The translations under genes were made by a program, and so were the position numbers. A DNA stretch of 64,000 nucleotides from Thauera sp. 28. GTDB lineage: Bacteria; Pseudomonadota; Gammaproteobacteria; Burkholderiales; Rhodocyclaceae. Position 1 is the stretch's first letter, and every line of letters starts with the position of its first letter. Below, piece after piece: positions 17,013-26,251 of the stretch. Location of the stretch: contig NZ_AMXA01000001.1 in NCBI RefSeq assembly GCF_000310145.2, positions 1 to 64,000 of the forward strand. The letters run 5' to 3'. The notes beneath the pieces are model-generated. The model made no database searches. It was not told the DNA's origin and saw only the letters and a list, made by a program, of their open reading frames with translations.

Positions 17013-18851
17013 TCAACGATTGGGCAGTGCGAAGATCGTCAGCGAGCCGCCGAGCTGGGTGTAGTTCTGCAGGTCGCGGTAGCCGCCCACTGCGCCCAGG
17101 CCATCGGTGTCCTGCTCCAGCCCTGCCGCCATGCCGATGCCGGCCCAGCCGCCGATACCCGAGAACACGCCCAGGTATTGCTTGCCCTTGTGCAGGTAGG
17201 TGAACACGTTGCCGATGATGCCCGAGGGCGTCTTGAAGCTGTACAGCTCCTTGTTGATGTCCTTGGCATCAACACACTTCAGGTGGCCTTCCAGGGTGCC
17301 GAAGCAGGAGATGCCGCCAGCCGTGTTGAGCGAACCGCTCCATACCGAGAACTTCTCGGGCTTGGACTGCACGATCTTGCCTTCGCCCGCATCCCAGGCG
17401 ATGAAGTTGCCCATGCCGCCATGGCTGTTGGGTGTCGGGAACATCGACAGCGTGGCGCCGACATAGGGCTGGCCGGCGACGTACTCGACCTCGAAGGGCT
17501 CGTAGTCCATGCACACATGGTTGGTCGGCACGTAGAACAGGCCGGTATTGGGGTCGAAGGAGGCCGGTTGCTGGTCCTTGGTGCCGAGCGCGGCCGGGCA
17601 GATGCCCTTCACGTTCACGTCGGGGCCGTGGTTCGGGTTGGTGAACTTCGAGGTGGAGTACTGGGCGACGACTTGCGGCCGGCCGGTCTTCATATCGACA
17701 TGCGAGGCCCAGTTCACCGTCGGGTCGTACTTCTCGGCCACCAGCAGTGCGCCATTGGTGCGGTCCATGGTGTAGGCGAAGCCGTTGCGGTCGAAGTGCA
17801 CCAGCGCCTTGGTGTCCTTGCCCTTGACCTTGATGTCGGCGAGGATCATCTCATTGACGCCGTCGTAGTCCCACTCGTCATGCGGCGTCATCTGGTAGAC
17901 CCACTTGGCGACACCGGTGTCGAGGTCGCGGGCGAAGATGGTCATCGTCCACTTGTTGTCACCCGGGCGCTGCGAGGGGTTCCAGGTCGAGGGGTTGCCG
18001 GTGCCGTAGTAGACCAGGTTGAGTGCGGGGTCGTAGCTGAACCAGCCCCAGGTGGTGCCACCGCCGATCTTCCACTGGTCGCCCTGCCAGGTCTTGAGCG
18101 AGGAGTCCTTGCCAACCGGCTTGAGCTCGCCGTCTGTCCAGGTCATGGTCTTGTCGGGGTCGATCAGCATCTCGGCATCGGGGCCTACGCTGTAGCCCTT
18201 CCACACCTGCTTGCCGGTGTTGATGTCGTAGGCGGCGAGGAAGCCGCGCACACCCCATTCGCCACCCGAGATGCCGGTGATCACCTTGTCGCCGAATACG
18301 TGCGGGGCGTTGGTGTTGACTGCGCCGAGCTTCGGATCGCCGTTGACCACGCTCCACAGCACCTTGCCGTCCTTGGCGTCGAGCGCGACCAGGGTGCTGT
18401 CGGCCTGCTGCAGGAAGATCTTGCCTTCGGCGTAGGCCAGGCCGCGATACACGGTGTCACAGCACATCTGCGCGATCACCGACGGATCCTGGCGCGGCTC
18501 GTGGCGCCAGACGATCTTCTGGGTGTCGAGATCGATCGCAAACACCTTGTTGGGGAAGGGCGTGTGGATGTACATCATGCCGTCGATGACGAGCGGCGAG
18601 CCTTCGTGGCCGCGCAGCACGCCGGTGGAGAAGGTCCACGCGACCTGCATGTCGCCCACGTTGTCCTTGTTGATCTGGTCCAGCTTGCTGTAGCGCTGGT
18701 TGTAGAAGTCGCCGGCCTGGGCCGCCCAGTTGCCCGGATTGTCGATCTTGGCCTTGAGGTCGGCATTCGCTGACGCGAGCCCCGGAAGTGCGAGCAATAC
18801 GGCGGCCAGAAGCTGCATGTTGCGACGGGCGGGATTCCCGGTCTGTTTCAT
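17013..18851 (-). CDS. xoxF: Lanthanide-type PQQ methanol/alcohol dehydrogenase XoxF
   Basis: A 612-residue periplasmic quinoprotein dehydrogenase. The signal peptide ends about residue 29 ([15 protein letters not shown]), the eight-bladed propeller is full length, and the PQQ-contacting vicinal cysteines are Cys130-Cys131 ([11 protein letters not shown]). The catalytic region reads [11 protein letters not shown] with Asp328 and, two residues on, Asp330. That extra Asp marks lanthanide-dependent XoxF; calcium-type MxaF has Ala there. It oxidises methanol (or related alcohols) to formaldehyde and passes electrons to the cytochrome encoded 190 bases downstream. No mxaI small-subunit gene is seen. 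The start at 18851 follows GAGGAGAC, and a sigma-54 promoter lies about 130 bases upstream. Confidence 0.96.
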   Translation of the reverse strand: MKQTGNPARRNMQLLAAVLLALPGLASANADLKAKIDNPGNWAAQAGDFYNQRYSKLDQINKDNVGDMQVAWTFSTGVLRGHEGSPLVIDGMMYIHTPFPNKVFAIDLDTQKIVWRHEPRQDPSVIAQMCCDTVYRGLAYAEGKIFLQQADSTLVALDAKDGKVLWSVVNGDPKLGAVNTNAPHVFGDKVITGISGGEWGVRGFLAAYDINTGKQVWKGYSVGPDAEMLIDPDKTMTWTDGELKPVGKDSSLKTWQGDQWKIGGGTTWGWFSYDPALNLVYYGTGNPSTWNPSQRPGDNKWTMTIFARDLDTGVAKWVYQMTPHDEWDYDGVNEMILADIKVKGKDTKALVHFDRNGFAYTMDRTNGALLVAEKYDPTVNWASHVDMKTGRPQVVAQYSTSKFTNPNHGPDVNVKGICPAALGTKDQQPASFDPNTGLFYVPTNHVCMDYEPFEVEYVAGQPYVGATLSMFPTPNSHGGMGNFIAWDAGEGKIVQSKPEKFSVWSGSLNTAGGISCFGTLEGHLKCVDAKDINKELYSFKTPSGIIGNVFTYLHKGKQYLGVFSGIGGWAGIGMAAGLEQDTDGLGAVGGYRDLQNYTQLGGSLTIFALPNR

Positions 18852-18983
18852 TTTTGTCTCCTCACTATTCAACGCTGAGTTGTATTGCCACACGAAACGC
18901 ACTGCACCTCGCCGCGGCTCACGAGGACTACCGTGGCCTGCCTCCATCGCTGGTGGTCGTGGCCGTGAAACTGGTTCTGCCAA

Positions 18984-18999
18984 TGCAAAGGCTGTGCCA
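18984..18999 (-). promoter_or_regulatory. Sigma-54 (-24/-12) promoter of xoxF
   Basis: The minus strand reads TGGCACAGCCTTTGCA, with GG-N10-GC spacing and consensus -24 (TGGCAC) and -12 (TTTGCA). Transcription would start near 18973, giving a leader of about 120 bases before the xoxF ATG. The rest of the 427-base gap 18852-19278 holds the dyad at 19170 and no gene. Confidence 0.8.
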
Positions 19000-19169
19000 T
19001 CCACGCCGAAGCACCGCCTGTACGGGCCGGGAGGGCCCTGCGGCGCGCCATTCGCCGGCAAGCATGGGGTCCGTCGGCAGATCTCCGGCAACCAGGGCGG
19101 TGGGTGGGCGGCGTGCGCGCCGGAGAGTGCGTGGCGCTGCTGAGGGCGCCTGCTTAAATATGGGGCAGG

Positions 19170-19186
19170 TGCTACTTTTTGGGACA
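19170..19186. promoter_or_regulatory. Dyad in the xoxF upstream region, putative enhancer site
   Basis: TGCTAC-TTTTT-GGGACA matches 9 of 12 arm positions of the perfect dyad at 3025. It lies 170 bases upstream of the xoxF -24 element and about 92 bases before the divergent ATP-grasp gene. That is a plausible position for a sigma-54 enhancer, but it is farther away than in the other three cases. Confidence 0.45.
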
Positions 19187-19278
19187 TCCGGCAGCCGTTG
19201 CCAGGGCGCGTGGCGGGCTGCGCAGGCCCGACTGCAGGGCGGTGGCGTGCCGGTGGCGAACTGGCACAGAATGCCGCG

Positions 19279-20472
19279 ATGATTCCGCGCACCGATGCCC
19301 CCACAATCGCCCTTGCGGCGTATTCCGCCCGCAGCCTCGCCGCCTGCGCGCGCGCGAGCGGCTTCCGAGCGATCGCCCTCGACCTGTTCGGCGACCAGGA
19401 CACGCTTGCGCTCGCCGACGCCTGGTACGCCATCGGTGGCGACGGGCTGGCGATCGATGCCGACCGCCTGCTGGCTGCGCTGCACCGGCTGCGCGCGCGC
19501 GGTGTGCTGGGCTGGGTGGCGGGCAGCGGCTTCGAGGCGCACGGCGAACTCCTGCAGGCGGCCTCGGCAGTGCTGCCGCTGATCGGCAACGGCGCCGAGC
19601 TTGTGCGGCGCGTGCGCACGCCGGCGACGTTCTTCGCGGTGCTGGCCGAGCTGGGAATCGCCCACCCGCCTTCGCAGACCGCGCCGCCCGCACGGCTCAG
19701 CGGCTGGCTGCTGAAGGATGCGCACGCCTGCGGCGGCTGGCACATCGAACGCCTGGCGCAGCGGGTGGGGGCACCCGTGCGCCCTGGGCCGGGCCTCCAT
19801 TACCAGCGCGAGCTGCGCGGCGAGGCGTACTCTGCGCTCTTTCTCGCCGATGGGCGCGAGGCTTGCGTCCTCGGCATCGCCCGCCAGATCGTCCGGGCGC
19901 TGGGGCGGCGGCCTTTCGTGTACCGGGGCGGTGTCGGCCCGGTCGCCCTGCCGCAGTCCGTCGAGCAGGCCGTGCAGCGGGCGGTGTCACTGCTGGCCGG
20001 GGCGTTCGCGCTGCGTGGGCTCAACGGTATCGATTTCATCGTCGATGGCGAGGGCGGCATGCAGGTGCTGGAGCTCAACCCGCGCCCGACCGCGGCGGTC
20101 AGTCTGTTCCACGACGCCGTCGAGGGCGGGCTCCTGCGCGCCCATGTCGAGGCCAGCGCCGGCCGCTTGGTCCGGCCCGGCGCGTGCGGGTCGCCCGTAC
20201 GGGGTTTCGAGACCGTTTTTGCACGCCAGCCGGGGCGGGTGGGGGCCGCGCTGGGGCGCGCCCTGCTCGACCGTGCCTGGGTGTGCGACGTGCCGCCCGC
20301 CGGTCGCAGGCATGCGCGCGGTGATCCGGTATGCACCGTGCTTGCACAGGGGCCGTCCGCCGAGGCCGTCCTGCGCGCGCTGGACAGCCGCCGCTGCGCG
20401 CTGCTCGAGGCCCTGGACACTGGCGTGCTGTGCACCATCGGTGCCGACACATTGGAGGGAGACGCGCAATGA
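19279..20472 (+). CDS. ATP-grasp protein of the H4MPT biosynthesis cluster
   Basis: A 397-residue ATP-grasp-superfamily protein. The N-terminal half has a degenerate Rossmann-like start ([30 protein letters not shown]) and the C-terminal ATP-grasp end is clear ([27 protein letters not shown], with the Glu-Asn metal site). Such genes are conserved in bacterial H4MPT-linked methylotrophy clusters and required for dephospho-H4MPT formation in model methylotrophs; the reaction is not established. The start at 19279 is chosen at the conserved N terminus. It overlaps the next gene by 4 bases, and divergent xoxF shares the upstream region. Confidence 0.8.
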   Translation: MIPRTDAPTIALAAYSARSLAACARASGFRAIALDLFGDQDTLALADAWYAIGGDGLAIDADRLLAALHRLRARGVLGWVAGSGFEAHGELLQAASAVLPLIGNGAELVRRVRTPATFFAVLAELGIAHPPSQTAPPARLSGWLLKDAHACGGWHIERLAQRVGAPVRPGPGLHYQRELRGEAYSALFLADGREACVLGIARQIVRALGRRPFVYRGGVGPVALPQSVEQAVQRAVSLLAGAFALRGLNGIDFIVDGEGGMQVLELNPRPTAAVSLFHDAVEGGLLRAHVEASAGRLVRPGACGSPVRGFETVFARQPGRVGAALGRALLDRAWVCDVPPAGRRHARGDPVCTVLAQGPSAEAVLRALDSRRCALLEALDTGVLCTIGADTLEGDAQ

Positions 20473-21368
20473 ACGCGATGCAGGGGGCCTTCCTGTGGGC
20501 GTGCGGGCTCGATGTTGCGGTGCGCAAGCCTGGCAACGTCAGCTTTGCCTCCGGCGGGCATGACATGGTGGCGCAGCAGTTCCTCACCAGCGCCAGGGTT
20601 TCCGCGCCGGCCTTGTGCGAGCCCGGGGCTGCGCCCGGCGCCAGGCTCGAGGCGGCGGTGGCGGCCACGCGCGCGGCAGTGGGCTGCAACACCAACCTCG
20701 GGATCCTCCTGCTGGCCATGCCGCTGGTGTGTGCGGCCGAGCGTGCCGGCGAGCGCAGCTACCGCAGTCTGCGCAGCGCGCTGCAGGGCTGCCTGCAGGC
20801 GCTCGACCTCGCCGACGCGGCAGCCGCGTACCGTGCGATCGCGCTCGCCAATCCGGGCGGGCTGGGGGCAGCAGACGAGGAGGACGTGTCGCGGCCGCCG
20901 ACGGTCGGCTTGCGCGCCGCCATGGCCTTGGCCGCCGACCGCGACCTCATCGCACGACAGTACGCCGAGGACTACCGGCTGGTGTTCGAGTTCGGCCTGG
21001 ATGCCTTTCAGGCGCCCGTGGCCGCGACCCTGGCGCAGCGCGTGCAGGCGGTCTACCTGGCCTGGCTGGCCACGCACCCGGACTCCCACCTGCGGCGCAA
21101 GTTCGGCGACGCCGTCGCCGAGCAGGTGCGTTGCGAGGCCGTGCCCTGGCAGGCGCGCCTGGCGCGCGATCCCACCGCGGCCGAGGCGGCGGACTTTGCG
21201 CGCTGGGATGCGTCGCTCAAGGCGCGCGGCCTCAACCCCGGCACGAGTGCCGACCTGACGGTGTGCACCCTGTTCGTGGCTGCGCTGCTGCAACCGTCGT
21301 GGGTCGATTGCGGGGTCGACTGCCGGACCGATGGTTGTGGCGATGACGTATGGAACGATGCTTGCTAA
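20469..21368 (+). CDS. CitG-like (triphosphoribosyl-dephospho-CoA synthase family) protein of the H4MPT cluster
   Basis: A 299-residue protein with the CitG/MdcB family pattern: AVRKPGNVSFASGGHDM near the N terminus, AAVGCNTNLGILLLAMPL, and the C-terminal SLKARGLNPGTSADLTVCTLFVA. CitG uses ATP and dephospho-CoA to make a triphosphoribosyl unit. In methylotroph clusters this relative is thought to serve H4MPT side-chain synthesis, perhaps handling a ribosyl-phosphate donor (inferred). The start overlaps the ATP-grasp stop (ATGA). No citrate lyase or malonate decarboxylase genes are nearby. Confidence 0.85.
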   Translation: MNAMQGAFLWACGLDVAVRKPGNVSFASGGHDMVAQQFLTSARVSAPALCEPGAAPGARLEAAVAATRAAVGCNTNLGILLLAMPLVCAAERAGERSYRSLRSALQGCLQALDLADAAAAYRAIALANPGGLGAADEEDVSRPPTVGLRAAMALAADRDLIARQYAEDYRLVFEFGLDAFQAPVAATLAQRVQAVYLAWLATHPDSHLRRKFGDAVAEQVRCEAVPWQARLARDPTAAEAADFARWDASLKARGLNPGTSADLTVCTLFVAALLQPSWVDCGVDCRTDGCGDDVWNDAC

Positions 21369-21441
21369 ACAGCACGGGTCGGCACCGTCCGCCGCTGTCG
21401 TTCACCGTCATCGTTCATCGTCACCGGGCCCTTCAAAGACC

Positions 21442-22491
21442 ATGAGCTTCCTTCGTTCCGCAGCAGCGTCCACGCGCCACCACGCGCGCAGCGTGACTGT
21501 CGATGCGCCGGCGCGTCTCCACCTGGGTTTTCTCGACCCCAACGGCAGTCTCGGGCGCCGCTTCGCCAGCCTGGGGCTGGTCATCGAGGGCTTCGAAGCC
21601 CGGCTTGCGGTCAGCGCGGCGGCGCGCAACGCAGTCGAGATCGGAGCGGGCCTGGGCACGGTGCCGGGGCAGGACGAGAACCGCGAACGCATCGCCCGCT
21701 ACCTCGACCTGCTGCAGCGCGAGACCGGACTGGACACGCCCTTGAGCCTGCGCCTGAATGCCGCACCGCCGCCGCACTCGGGCTTCGGCTCCGGCACCCA
21801 GCTTGCGCTCGCGGTGGGCCGGGCCTTCTGCACGTGGCATGGCCTCGAGGTGCCGACCCGCCGGCTGGCCGCGATCCTCGGGCGCGGCAAGCGCTCGGGC
21901 GTCGGCATTGCCGGTTTCGATCGCGGCGGGCTGCTGCTCGATGGCGGCCCGGGGGCGGACGGCAGCGCCGCACCCTTGCTCGCGCATGCCACGTTCCCGG
22001 CCGAGTGGACGGTCATGCTGGTGCTGGACGAGCGCATGGACGGCTTGTGCGGCGCTGCCGAACGGGTCGCAATGGATGCGCTGGCGCCTTTCCCGCGCGC
22101 GCTCGCCGCCGATCTCAGTCACCAGGTGCTGATGCGGGTGCTGCCGGCAGTGATCGAGCGCGATTTCGAGCCCTTCGCCGCGGGCGTCAGCCACGTCCAG
22201 CGCCTCATCGGCGACTACTTTGCCCCAGCCCAGGGCGGATCGATGTACACCAGCGCGGCCGTCGGGCACATGCTGGAATGGTTGCGCGGCATCGAGGCGG
22301 CCGCGATCGGCCAGAGTTCGTGGGGGCCTACCGGCTTCGCAATCCTGCGCTCGCGGGCGGTGGCCGAGCGTGTGCTGGCGGCGGCGCGCGCGGCCGGTGT
22401 GCTCGACCCCGCGCTGCGCGTGGTGCTTACCACGGCGAACAATCGAGGTGCGCGCGTCGGGCTTGGTGCGCCTGCGCTGCAACGCGCCTGA
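21442..22491 (+). CDS. beta-Ribofuranosylaminobenzene 5'-phosphate synthase
   Basis: A 349-residue GHMP-kinase-fold enzyme. Diagnostic motifs are VDAPARLHLGFLDPNGSLGRRF near residue 22, the GHMP glycine-rich PPPHSGFGSGTQLALAVG (about 115) and the C-terminal AAAIGQSSWGPTGFAI. It condenses 4-hydroxybenzoate or p-aminobenzoate with phosphoribosyl pyrophosphate, the first committed step of H4MPT synthesis. A start at 21442 fits the family N terminus, though the ribosome site is weak. The PabB-PabC fusion gene at 50167 may supply p-aminobenzoate. Confidence 0.92.
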   Translation: MSFLRSAAASTRHHARSVTVDAPARLHLGFLDPNGSLGRRFASLGLVIEGFEARLAVSAAARNAVEIGAGLGTVPGQDENRERIARYLDLLQRETGLDTPLSLRLNAAPPPHSGFGSGTQLALAVGRAFCTWHGLEVPTRRLAAILGRGKRSGVGIAGFDRGGLLLDGGPGADGSAAPLLAHATFPAEWTVMLVLDERMDGLCGAAERVAMDALAPFPRALAADLSHQVLMRVLPAVIERDFEPFAAGVSHVQRLIGDYFAPAQGGSMYTSAAVGHMLEWLRGIEAAAIGQSSWGPTGFAILRSRAVAERVLAAARAAGVLDPALRVVLTTANNRGARVGLGAPALQRA

Positions 22492-22571
22492 GGGTGCCGC
22501 GCGGGCTTCCGGGTCGCCGGCGTGCCGGCGCAGACGATCATTCATCCCCACCCCAGGCGAGGAGGGCTCTC

Positions 22572-23477
22572 ATGGAGCGCAGCTACATCCTTCACATGTT
22601 CACCCCAGGCAAGCAGATGAGCCCGTTCGACATCAACATGGCGGTCGATGCCGGCTACCAGGTGGTCGTGCCCTACTGCGGGGTCAGTCTCGACGAGATC
22701 ACCGGCCTCACCCAGGATGCGATCTTCTCGCGCGGCCCCAAGGGTGTGAAGGCCACGGGCATCTTCATCGGCGGGCGCGACGTCATGCTCGCCGCCGACA
22801 TGCTGGCGCGGGCACGCAAGGCCATGGTGCCGCCCTTCGAGGTGTCGGTGATCGCCGATCCGAGCGGCGCCTACACCACCGCGGCGGCGCTGGTGGCCTG
22901 CGTGGAGCGGCAGCTGGGCGTGGCGCACGGCACCGACCTCACCGGCAAGCGGGTGCTGATCCTGGGCGGCACGGGCACGGTCGGGCGTATTGCCGGCGTG
23001 CTCGCCGCCGGGCTCGGTGCGCAGGTCACGCTCGCCAGCCATCGCGACCAGGCCAACGCCGAGCGTGCTGCGGCCGAGACCGCGCAGCGCTTTGGCTGCA
23101 GCCTGCGCGGCGCGGGTACAGGGGATGAGGCCAGCCGGCGCGCAGCGCTCGCCGAGGCCGACGTGGTGCTGGCAACGGCCGCTGCCGGGGTACAGGTGAT
23201 GAGCGCGGACGACCGTGCCCGTGCCGCCGGGCTGCTGGTGGCGGCCGACGTCAACGCCGTACCGCCCGAGGGCATCGCAGGCGTGGGCGTGATGGACAAC
23301 GGCAAGCCGATCGCGGGTATGCGCGCGGTCGGCGTCGGCGCGCTGGCCGTGGGCAACGTCAAGTACCAGGTCGAGAACGGCCTGCTGGTGGCCATGCGCA
23401 ACGCCGACAAGCCGCTCTACCTCGGCTTTGCCGAGGCCTTCGACAAGGCGCGCGAGATCCTCGCCGCCAAGGGCTGA
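22572..23477 (+). CDS. mtdB: NAD(P)-dependent methylene-tetrahydromethanopterin dehydrogenase
   Basis: A 301-residue MtdA/MtdB-family dehydrogenase: SPFDINMAVDAGYQ at the N terminus, a Rossmann nucleotide site LILGGTGTVGRIAG (about residue 137), and the C-terminal VGVGALAVGNVKYQVENGLL. It oxidises methylene-H4MPT to methenyl-H4MPT in formaldehyde oxidation. The gene is followed 13 bases later by mch, the next enzyme of the pathway. MtdB rather than MtdA is preferred because of the H4MPT context; cofactor preference cannot be read from sequence alone. Confidence 0.93.
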   Translation: MERSYILHMFTPGKQMSPFDINMAVDAGYQVVVPYCGVSLDEITGLTQDAIFSRGPKGVKATGIFIGGRDVMLAADMLARARKAMVPPFEVSVIADPSGAYTTAAALVACVERQLGVAHGTDLTGKRVLILGGTGTVGRIAGVLAAGLGAQVTLASHRDQANAERAAAETAQRFGCSLRGAGTGDEASRRAALAEADVVLATAAAGVQVMSADDRARAAGLLVAADVNAVPPEGIAGVGVMDNGKPIAGMRAVGVGALAVGNVKYQVENGLLVAMRNADKPLYLGFAEAFDKAREILAAKG

Positions 23478-23490
23478 TACGGGAGGCAGG

Positions 23491-24495
23491 ATGAGCGAAG
23501 GACATGCACACGCGGGCGGCGCCTCCAGCCTGAGCGTCAACCGGCTCGCCGCCCCCGTGCTGGCCCGCCTGCTGGAGGATGCGGACGCGCTCGGTGTCGG
23601 CGTGGCGCGCCTGGACAATGGCGTCACCCTGGTCGATGGCGGTATCGCGACGCGCGGCAGCGTGGCCGCCGGCCTGCTCATCGGCGAGATCTGCATGGGC
23701 GGCCTTGGCGAGGTCCGGCTGTGTGCACGCACGGAGGCGCAGTGGTCGGGCTGGCTGGAGGTGTCGAGCGCGCAGCCGGTGCTGGCCTGCCTGGCAAGCC
23801 AGTACGCGGGCTGGAGCCTGGCGGCGAGCAAGGAGGAGGCGGGCGGGCGCAAGTTCTTCGCGCTCGGCTCGGGTCCGGCGCGAGCGCTGGCCCGCCGCGA
23901 AGCGCTGTTTGCCGAGCTCGGCTATCGCGACCACGCCGAGGCAGGCGTGCTGGTGCTGGAGGTCGACCGCCCGCCGCCCGCAGTGGTGATCGACAAGATC
24001 CTGCGCGACTGCGCACTCCCGCCCGCCGCGCTGACGGTGGTGCTGACGCCCACCACCAGCCTGGCCGGCACCACCCAGGTGGTCGCGCGCGTGCTGGAGG
24101 TGGCGATGCACAAGGCGCACGAGCTCGGCTTTGCACTCGCCGACGTGGTGGACGGCCATGCCAGCGCGCCGCTGCCGGTGCCCAGCCCCGACGCCGGTGT
24201 GGCGATGGGGCGCACCAACGACGCCATCCTCTATGGCGGGCGCGTGCACCTCAAGGTCAGGGGCAGCGACGAGGCCGCGCAGGCGCTCGCGCAGCGTCTG
24301 CCGTCGTCCAACTCGCGCGATTACGGGCGCTCGTTCGCCGACATCTTTCGCGACTACGAGTACGACTTCTACAAGATCGACCCGGCGCTGTTCGCGCCTG
24401 CCGAGGTGTGGGTGAGCAACCTCGACAGCGGCCGCAGCTGGCACGCCGGCGGGGTGGACATGGCCTTGCTGCGCAGCCTGTGGCTGGAGCCCTGA
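23491..24495 (+). CDS. mch: Methenyl-tetrahydromethanopterin cyclohydrolase
   Basis: A 334-residue cyclohydrolase. Family motifs include SLSVNRLAAPVLARLLEDAD, CMGGLGEVRL, QPVLACLASQYAGWSL, KFFALGSGPARALA, and SSNSRDYGRSFADIFRDYEYDFYKID near the C terminus. It hydrolyses methenyl-H4MPT to formyl-H4MPT, between MtdB and the Fhc complex. It lies between mtdB and an ATP-grasp gene, one base upstream of the latter. Confidence 0.95.
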   Translation: MSEGHAHAGGASSLSVNRLAAPVLARLLEDADALGVGVARLDNGVTLVDGGIATRGSVAAGLLIGEICMGGLGEVRLCARTEAQWSGWLEVSSAQPVLACLASQYAGWSLAASKEEAGGRKFFALGSGPARALARREALFAELGYRDHAEAGVLVLEVDRPPPAVVIDKILRDCALPPAALTVVLTPTTSLAGTTQVVARVLEVAMHKAHELGFALADVVDGHASAPLPVPSPDAGVAMGRTNDAILYGGRVHLKVRGSDEAAQALAQRLPSSNSRDYGRSFADIFRDYEYDFYKIDPALFAPAEVWVSNLDSGRSWHAGGVDMALLRSLWLEP

Positions 24496-24496
24496 C

Positions 24497-25456
24497 ATGA
24501 CAGAGCGCCGCGTCGCCATCTTCACCGACGAGACCGGCTGGCACACGCGCCGGCTGCGCCAGGCGCTGGCACGGCGGGGTTTCGAGGGGCGCTGCGTCGA
24601 TCTCGCGGCGTGCCGCTTCGACACCGCAGCCTCGCCCCACGGCGTGCTCATCCCCGGCTTCGGCAAGGCCTTGCCATGCGCCGCGATCGTGCGTGGCATC
24701 GCCGGCGGCAGCCTGGAACAGATCACCAAGCGCCTGGGCATCCTGCATGCGCTGCGCGAGCTGGGTGTGCCGGTGTACAACGATGCACGCGCCATCGAGC
24801 GCAGCGTCGACAAGGCGATGACCAGCTTCCTGCTCCATCGCGCCGGGGTCGCGACCCCGCCGGCCTGGGCAGTGGAGGACGAGGCCCAGGCAAGGCGCAT
24901 CCTGGTGCGCGAGGCGGCAGCCGGCCACGGCCTGGTGGTGAAGCCGATGTTCGGCTCGCAGGGCAAGGGCGTGCTGCGCGTGGGGGCGGTCGACGGTGGT
25001 TTCGTGGCCCTGCCGCCGCTGGGCGAACTGGCCGGGCTTGCCTACCTGCAACGCTTCGTGCCGCAGGCCGAGTCGCCGCAGGCGCCCGGTTTCGACTGGC
25101 GCGTGCTGGTGATCGGCGGGCAGGCGCGCGCGGCGATGAAGCGCGTCAGCGCCCATTGGGTGCGCAACGTGGCGCGCGGCGCGCGCTGCCAAGCCTGCGC
25201 GCTCGAGCCCGGCCTGGCGGCGCTGGCCGAGGCTGCCGCTGCCGCGTTGGGCATGGACTACGCCGGCGTGGATCTCGTGCCCGATGCTGCTGCCGCGTCC
25301 GGGGCGCAGGTCATCGAGGTCAATGGCGTGGCCGCATGGCGTGGCCTGCAGCGGGTGACTGCGTTCGACATCGCGCAGGCGCTGGTGGACGATCTGCTCG
25401 CTCGCCGGCTCGGTGTGGGGCTTGATCAGGGCGTGGCACAGGTGTGTCATTTTTGA
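24497..25456 (+). CDS. RimK-like ATP-grasp ligase of the H4MPT cluster
   Basis: A 319-residue ATP-grasp ligase of the RimK/MptN type: VPVYNDARAIERSVDKAMTS (preATP-grasp boundary), GLVVKPMFGSQGKGVLRVG (nucleotide lysine and glycine-rich loop), QRFVPQA, DWRVLVIGG and VIEVNGVAAWRGLQ (metal site). MptN-type enzymes add glutamate to the H4MPT side chain; that role is likely here but unproven. It ends 197 bases before fae, and the fae enhancer dyad overlaps its last codons. Confidence 0.85.
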   Translation: MTERRVAIFTDETGWHTRRLRQALARRGFEGRCVDLAACRFDTAASPHGVLIPGFGKALPCAAIVRGIAGGSLEQITKRLGILHALRELGVPVYNDARAIERSVDKAMTSFLLHRAGVATPPAWAVEDEAQARRILVREAAAGHGLVVKPMFGSQGKGVLRVGAVDGGFVALPPLGELAGLAYLQRFVPQAESPQAPGFDWRVLVIGGQARAAMKRVSAHWVRNVARGARCQACALEPGLAALAEAAAAALGMDYAGVDLVPDAAAASGAQVIEVNGVAAWRGLQRVTAFDIAQALVDDLLARRLGVGLDQGVAQVCHF

Positions 25457-25459
25457 TCA
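25443..25459. promoter_or_regulatory. Dyad upstream of the fae sigma-54 promoter, putative enhancer
   Basis: TGTGTC-ATTTT-TGATCA matches 8 of 12 arm positions of the dyad at 3025. It ends 84 bases before the -24 element of fae, close to the 76- and 74-base spacings at the ABC and fhc operons. It overlaps the 3' end of the preceding gene. Confidence 0.45.
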
Positions 25460-25543
25460 GGTGTATCGCGCTTTTGCAGGCGCCTGAACACACGGCACCG
25501 CATCCTCGCCGCGCCGGTGCCGGTTTGCGATGTGCATGCGAGC

Positions 25544-25559
25544 TGGCACGGAATCTGTA
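25544..25559 (+). promoter_or_regulatory. Sigma-54 promoter of fae
   Basis: TGGCACGGAATCTGTA is identical to the ABC-operon promoter at 3118 except that the -12 GC is GT. Transcription would begin near 25570, leaving a leader of about 84 bases before the fae ATG, with the ribosome site GGAGAC. Confidence 0.7.
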
Positions 25560-25653
25560 TTGAAAGGGGCGATGCCCGGGTCCGTACCCGCTCCCGGACA
25601 GATGGCGTCCCCCCCGGGATTGCCAGACCACCACATCGAATGGAGACACAAGA

Positions 25654-26163
25654 ATGGCAAAGATCGATCGCATGCTCGTGGGGGAGTCCCTGGTCGGTGA
25701 CGGGAACGAGGTCGCGCACATCGACCTCATCCTCGGACCGCGGGGAAGCGCGGCCGAAACGGCTTTCGCCACTGCGCTGACGAACAACAAGGATGGCTTC
25801 ACGTCGCTGCTCGCCGTCGTCGCGCCCAACCTGCTGTGCAAGCCGGCGACGGTGATGTTCAACAAGGTCACCATCAAGGGCGCCAAGCAGGCGGTGCAGA
25901 TGTTCGGCCCCGCCCAGCGTGCCGTGGCCATGGCGGTCGCCGACAGTGTCGAGGACGGCACCATCCCGGCGGATGAGGCCGACAACCTGTTCGTCTGCGT
26001 CGGCGTCTTCATCCACTGGCTGGCCGAGGACGACAAGAAGATCCAGGACTACAACTACCAGGCCACGCGCGAGGCCATCAAGCGCGCGGTGAACGGCGAG
26101 CCGTCAGCCGCCGAGATGCTGGCAAAGAAGGGCAGTTCCGCCCACCCCTTCGCCGCCAACTGA
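25654..26163 (+). CDS. fae: Formaldehyde-activating enzyme
   Basis: A 169-residue enzyme, the usual family length. It has the near-invariant [21 protein letters not shown] (His22 is the likely catalytic residue), [57 protein letters not shown] and the C-terminal HPFAAN. It condenses formaldehyde with H4MPT to methylene-H4MPT in the cytoplasm. It is a single-gene unit with its own sigma-54 promoter and a strong terminator, consistent with very high expression. A more distant paralog lies at 49623. Confidence 0.97.
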   Translation: MAKIDRMLVGESLVGDGNEVAHIDLILGPRGSAAETAFATALTNNKDGFTSLLAVVAPNLLCKPATVMFNKVTIKGAKQAVQMFGPAQRAVAMAVADSVEDGTIPADEADNLFVCVGVFIHWLAEDDKKIQDYNYQATREAIKRAVNGEPSAAEMLAKKGSSAHPFAAN

Positions 26164-26200
26164 GCCAGGCATCTGCGTCAGCAGGCTGCTGCCGGCAGGA

Positions 26201-26232
26201 AAAAAGGCCGAAGCGCTCGCTTCGGCCTTTTT
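26201..26232. terminator. Bidirectional terminator between fae and folB
   Basis: A perfect inverted repeat (AAAAAGGCCGAAGCG and its complement) is flanked by an A run on the left and a T run on the right, so it can end both the fae transcript and the convergent folB transcript. Confidence 0.92.
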
Positions 26233-26251
26233 GCTGCTTCGCGCCCGGGCT

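Noticed and set aside
19262..19277. TGGCACAGAATGCCGC as a second sigma-54 promoter facing the ATP-grasp gene.
   Set aside because: The -12 GC is not at the required N10 spacing, and the motif overlaps the start codon at 19279.
20469..21368. Citrate lyase or malonate decarboxylase prosthetic-group gene (citG/mdcB).
   Set aside because: No citrate lyase or malonate decarboxylase subunits are in the region; the gene is coupled to H4MPT-cluster genes.
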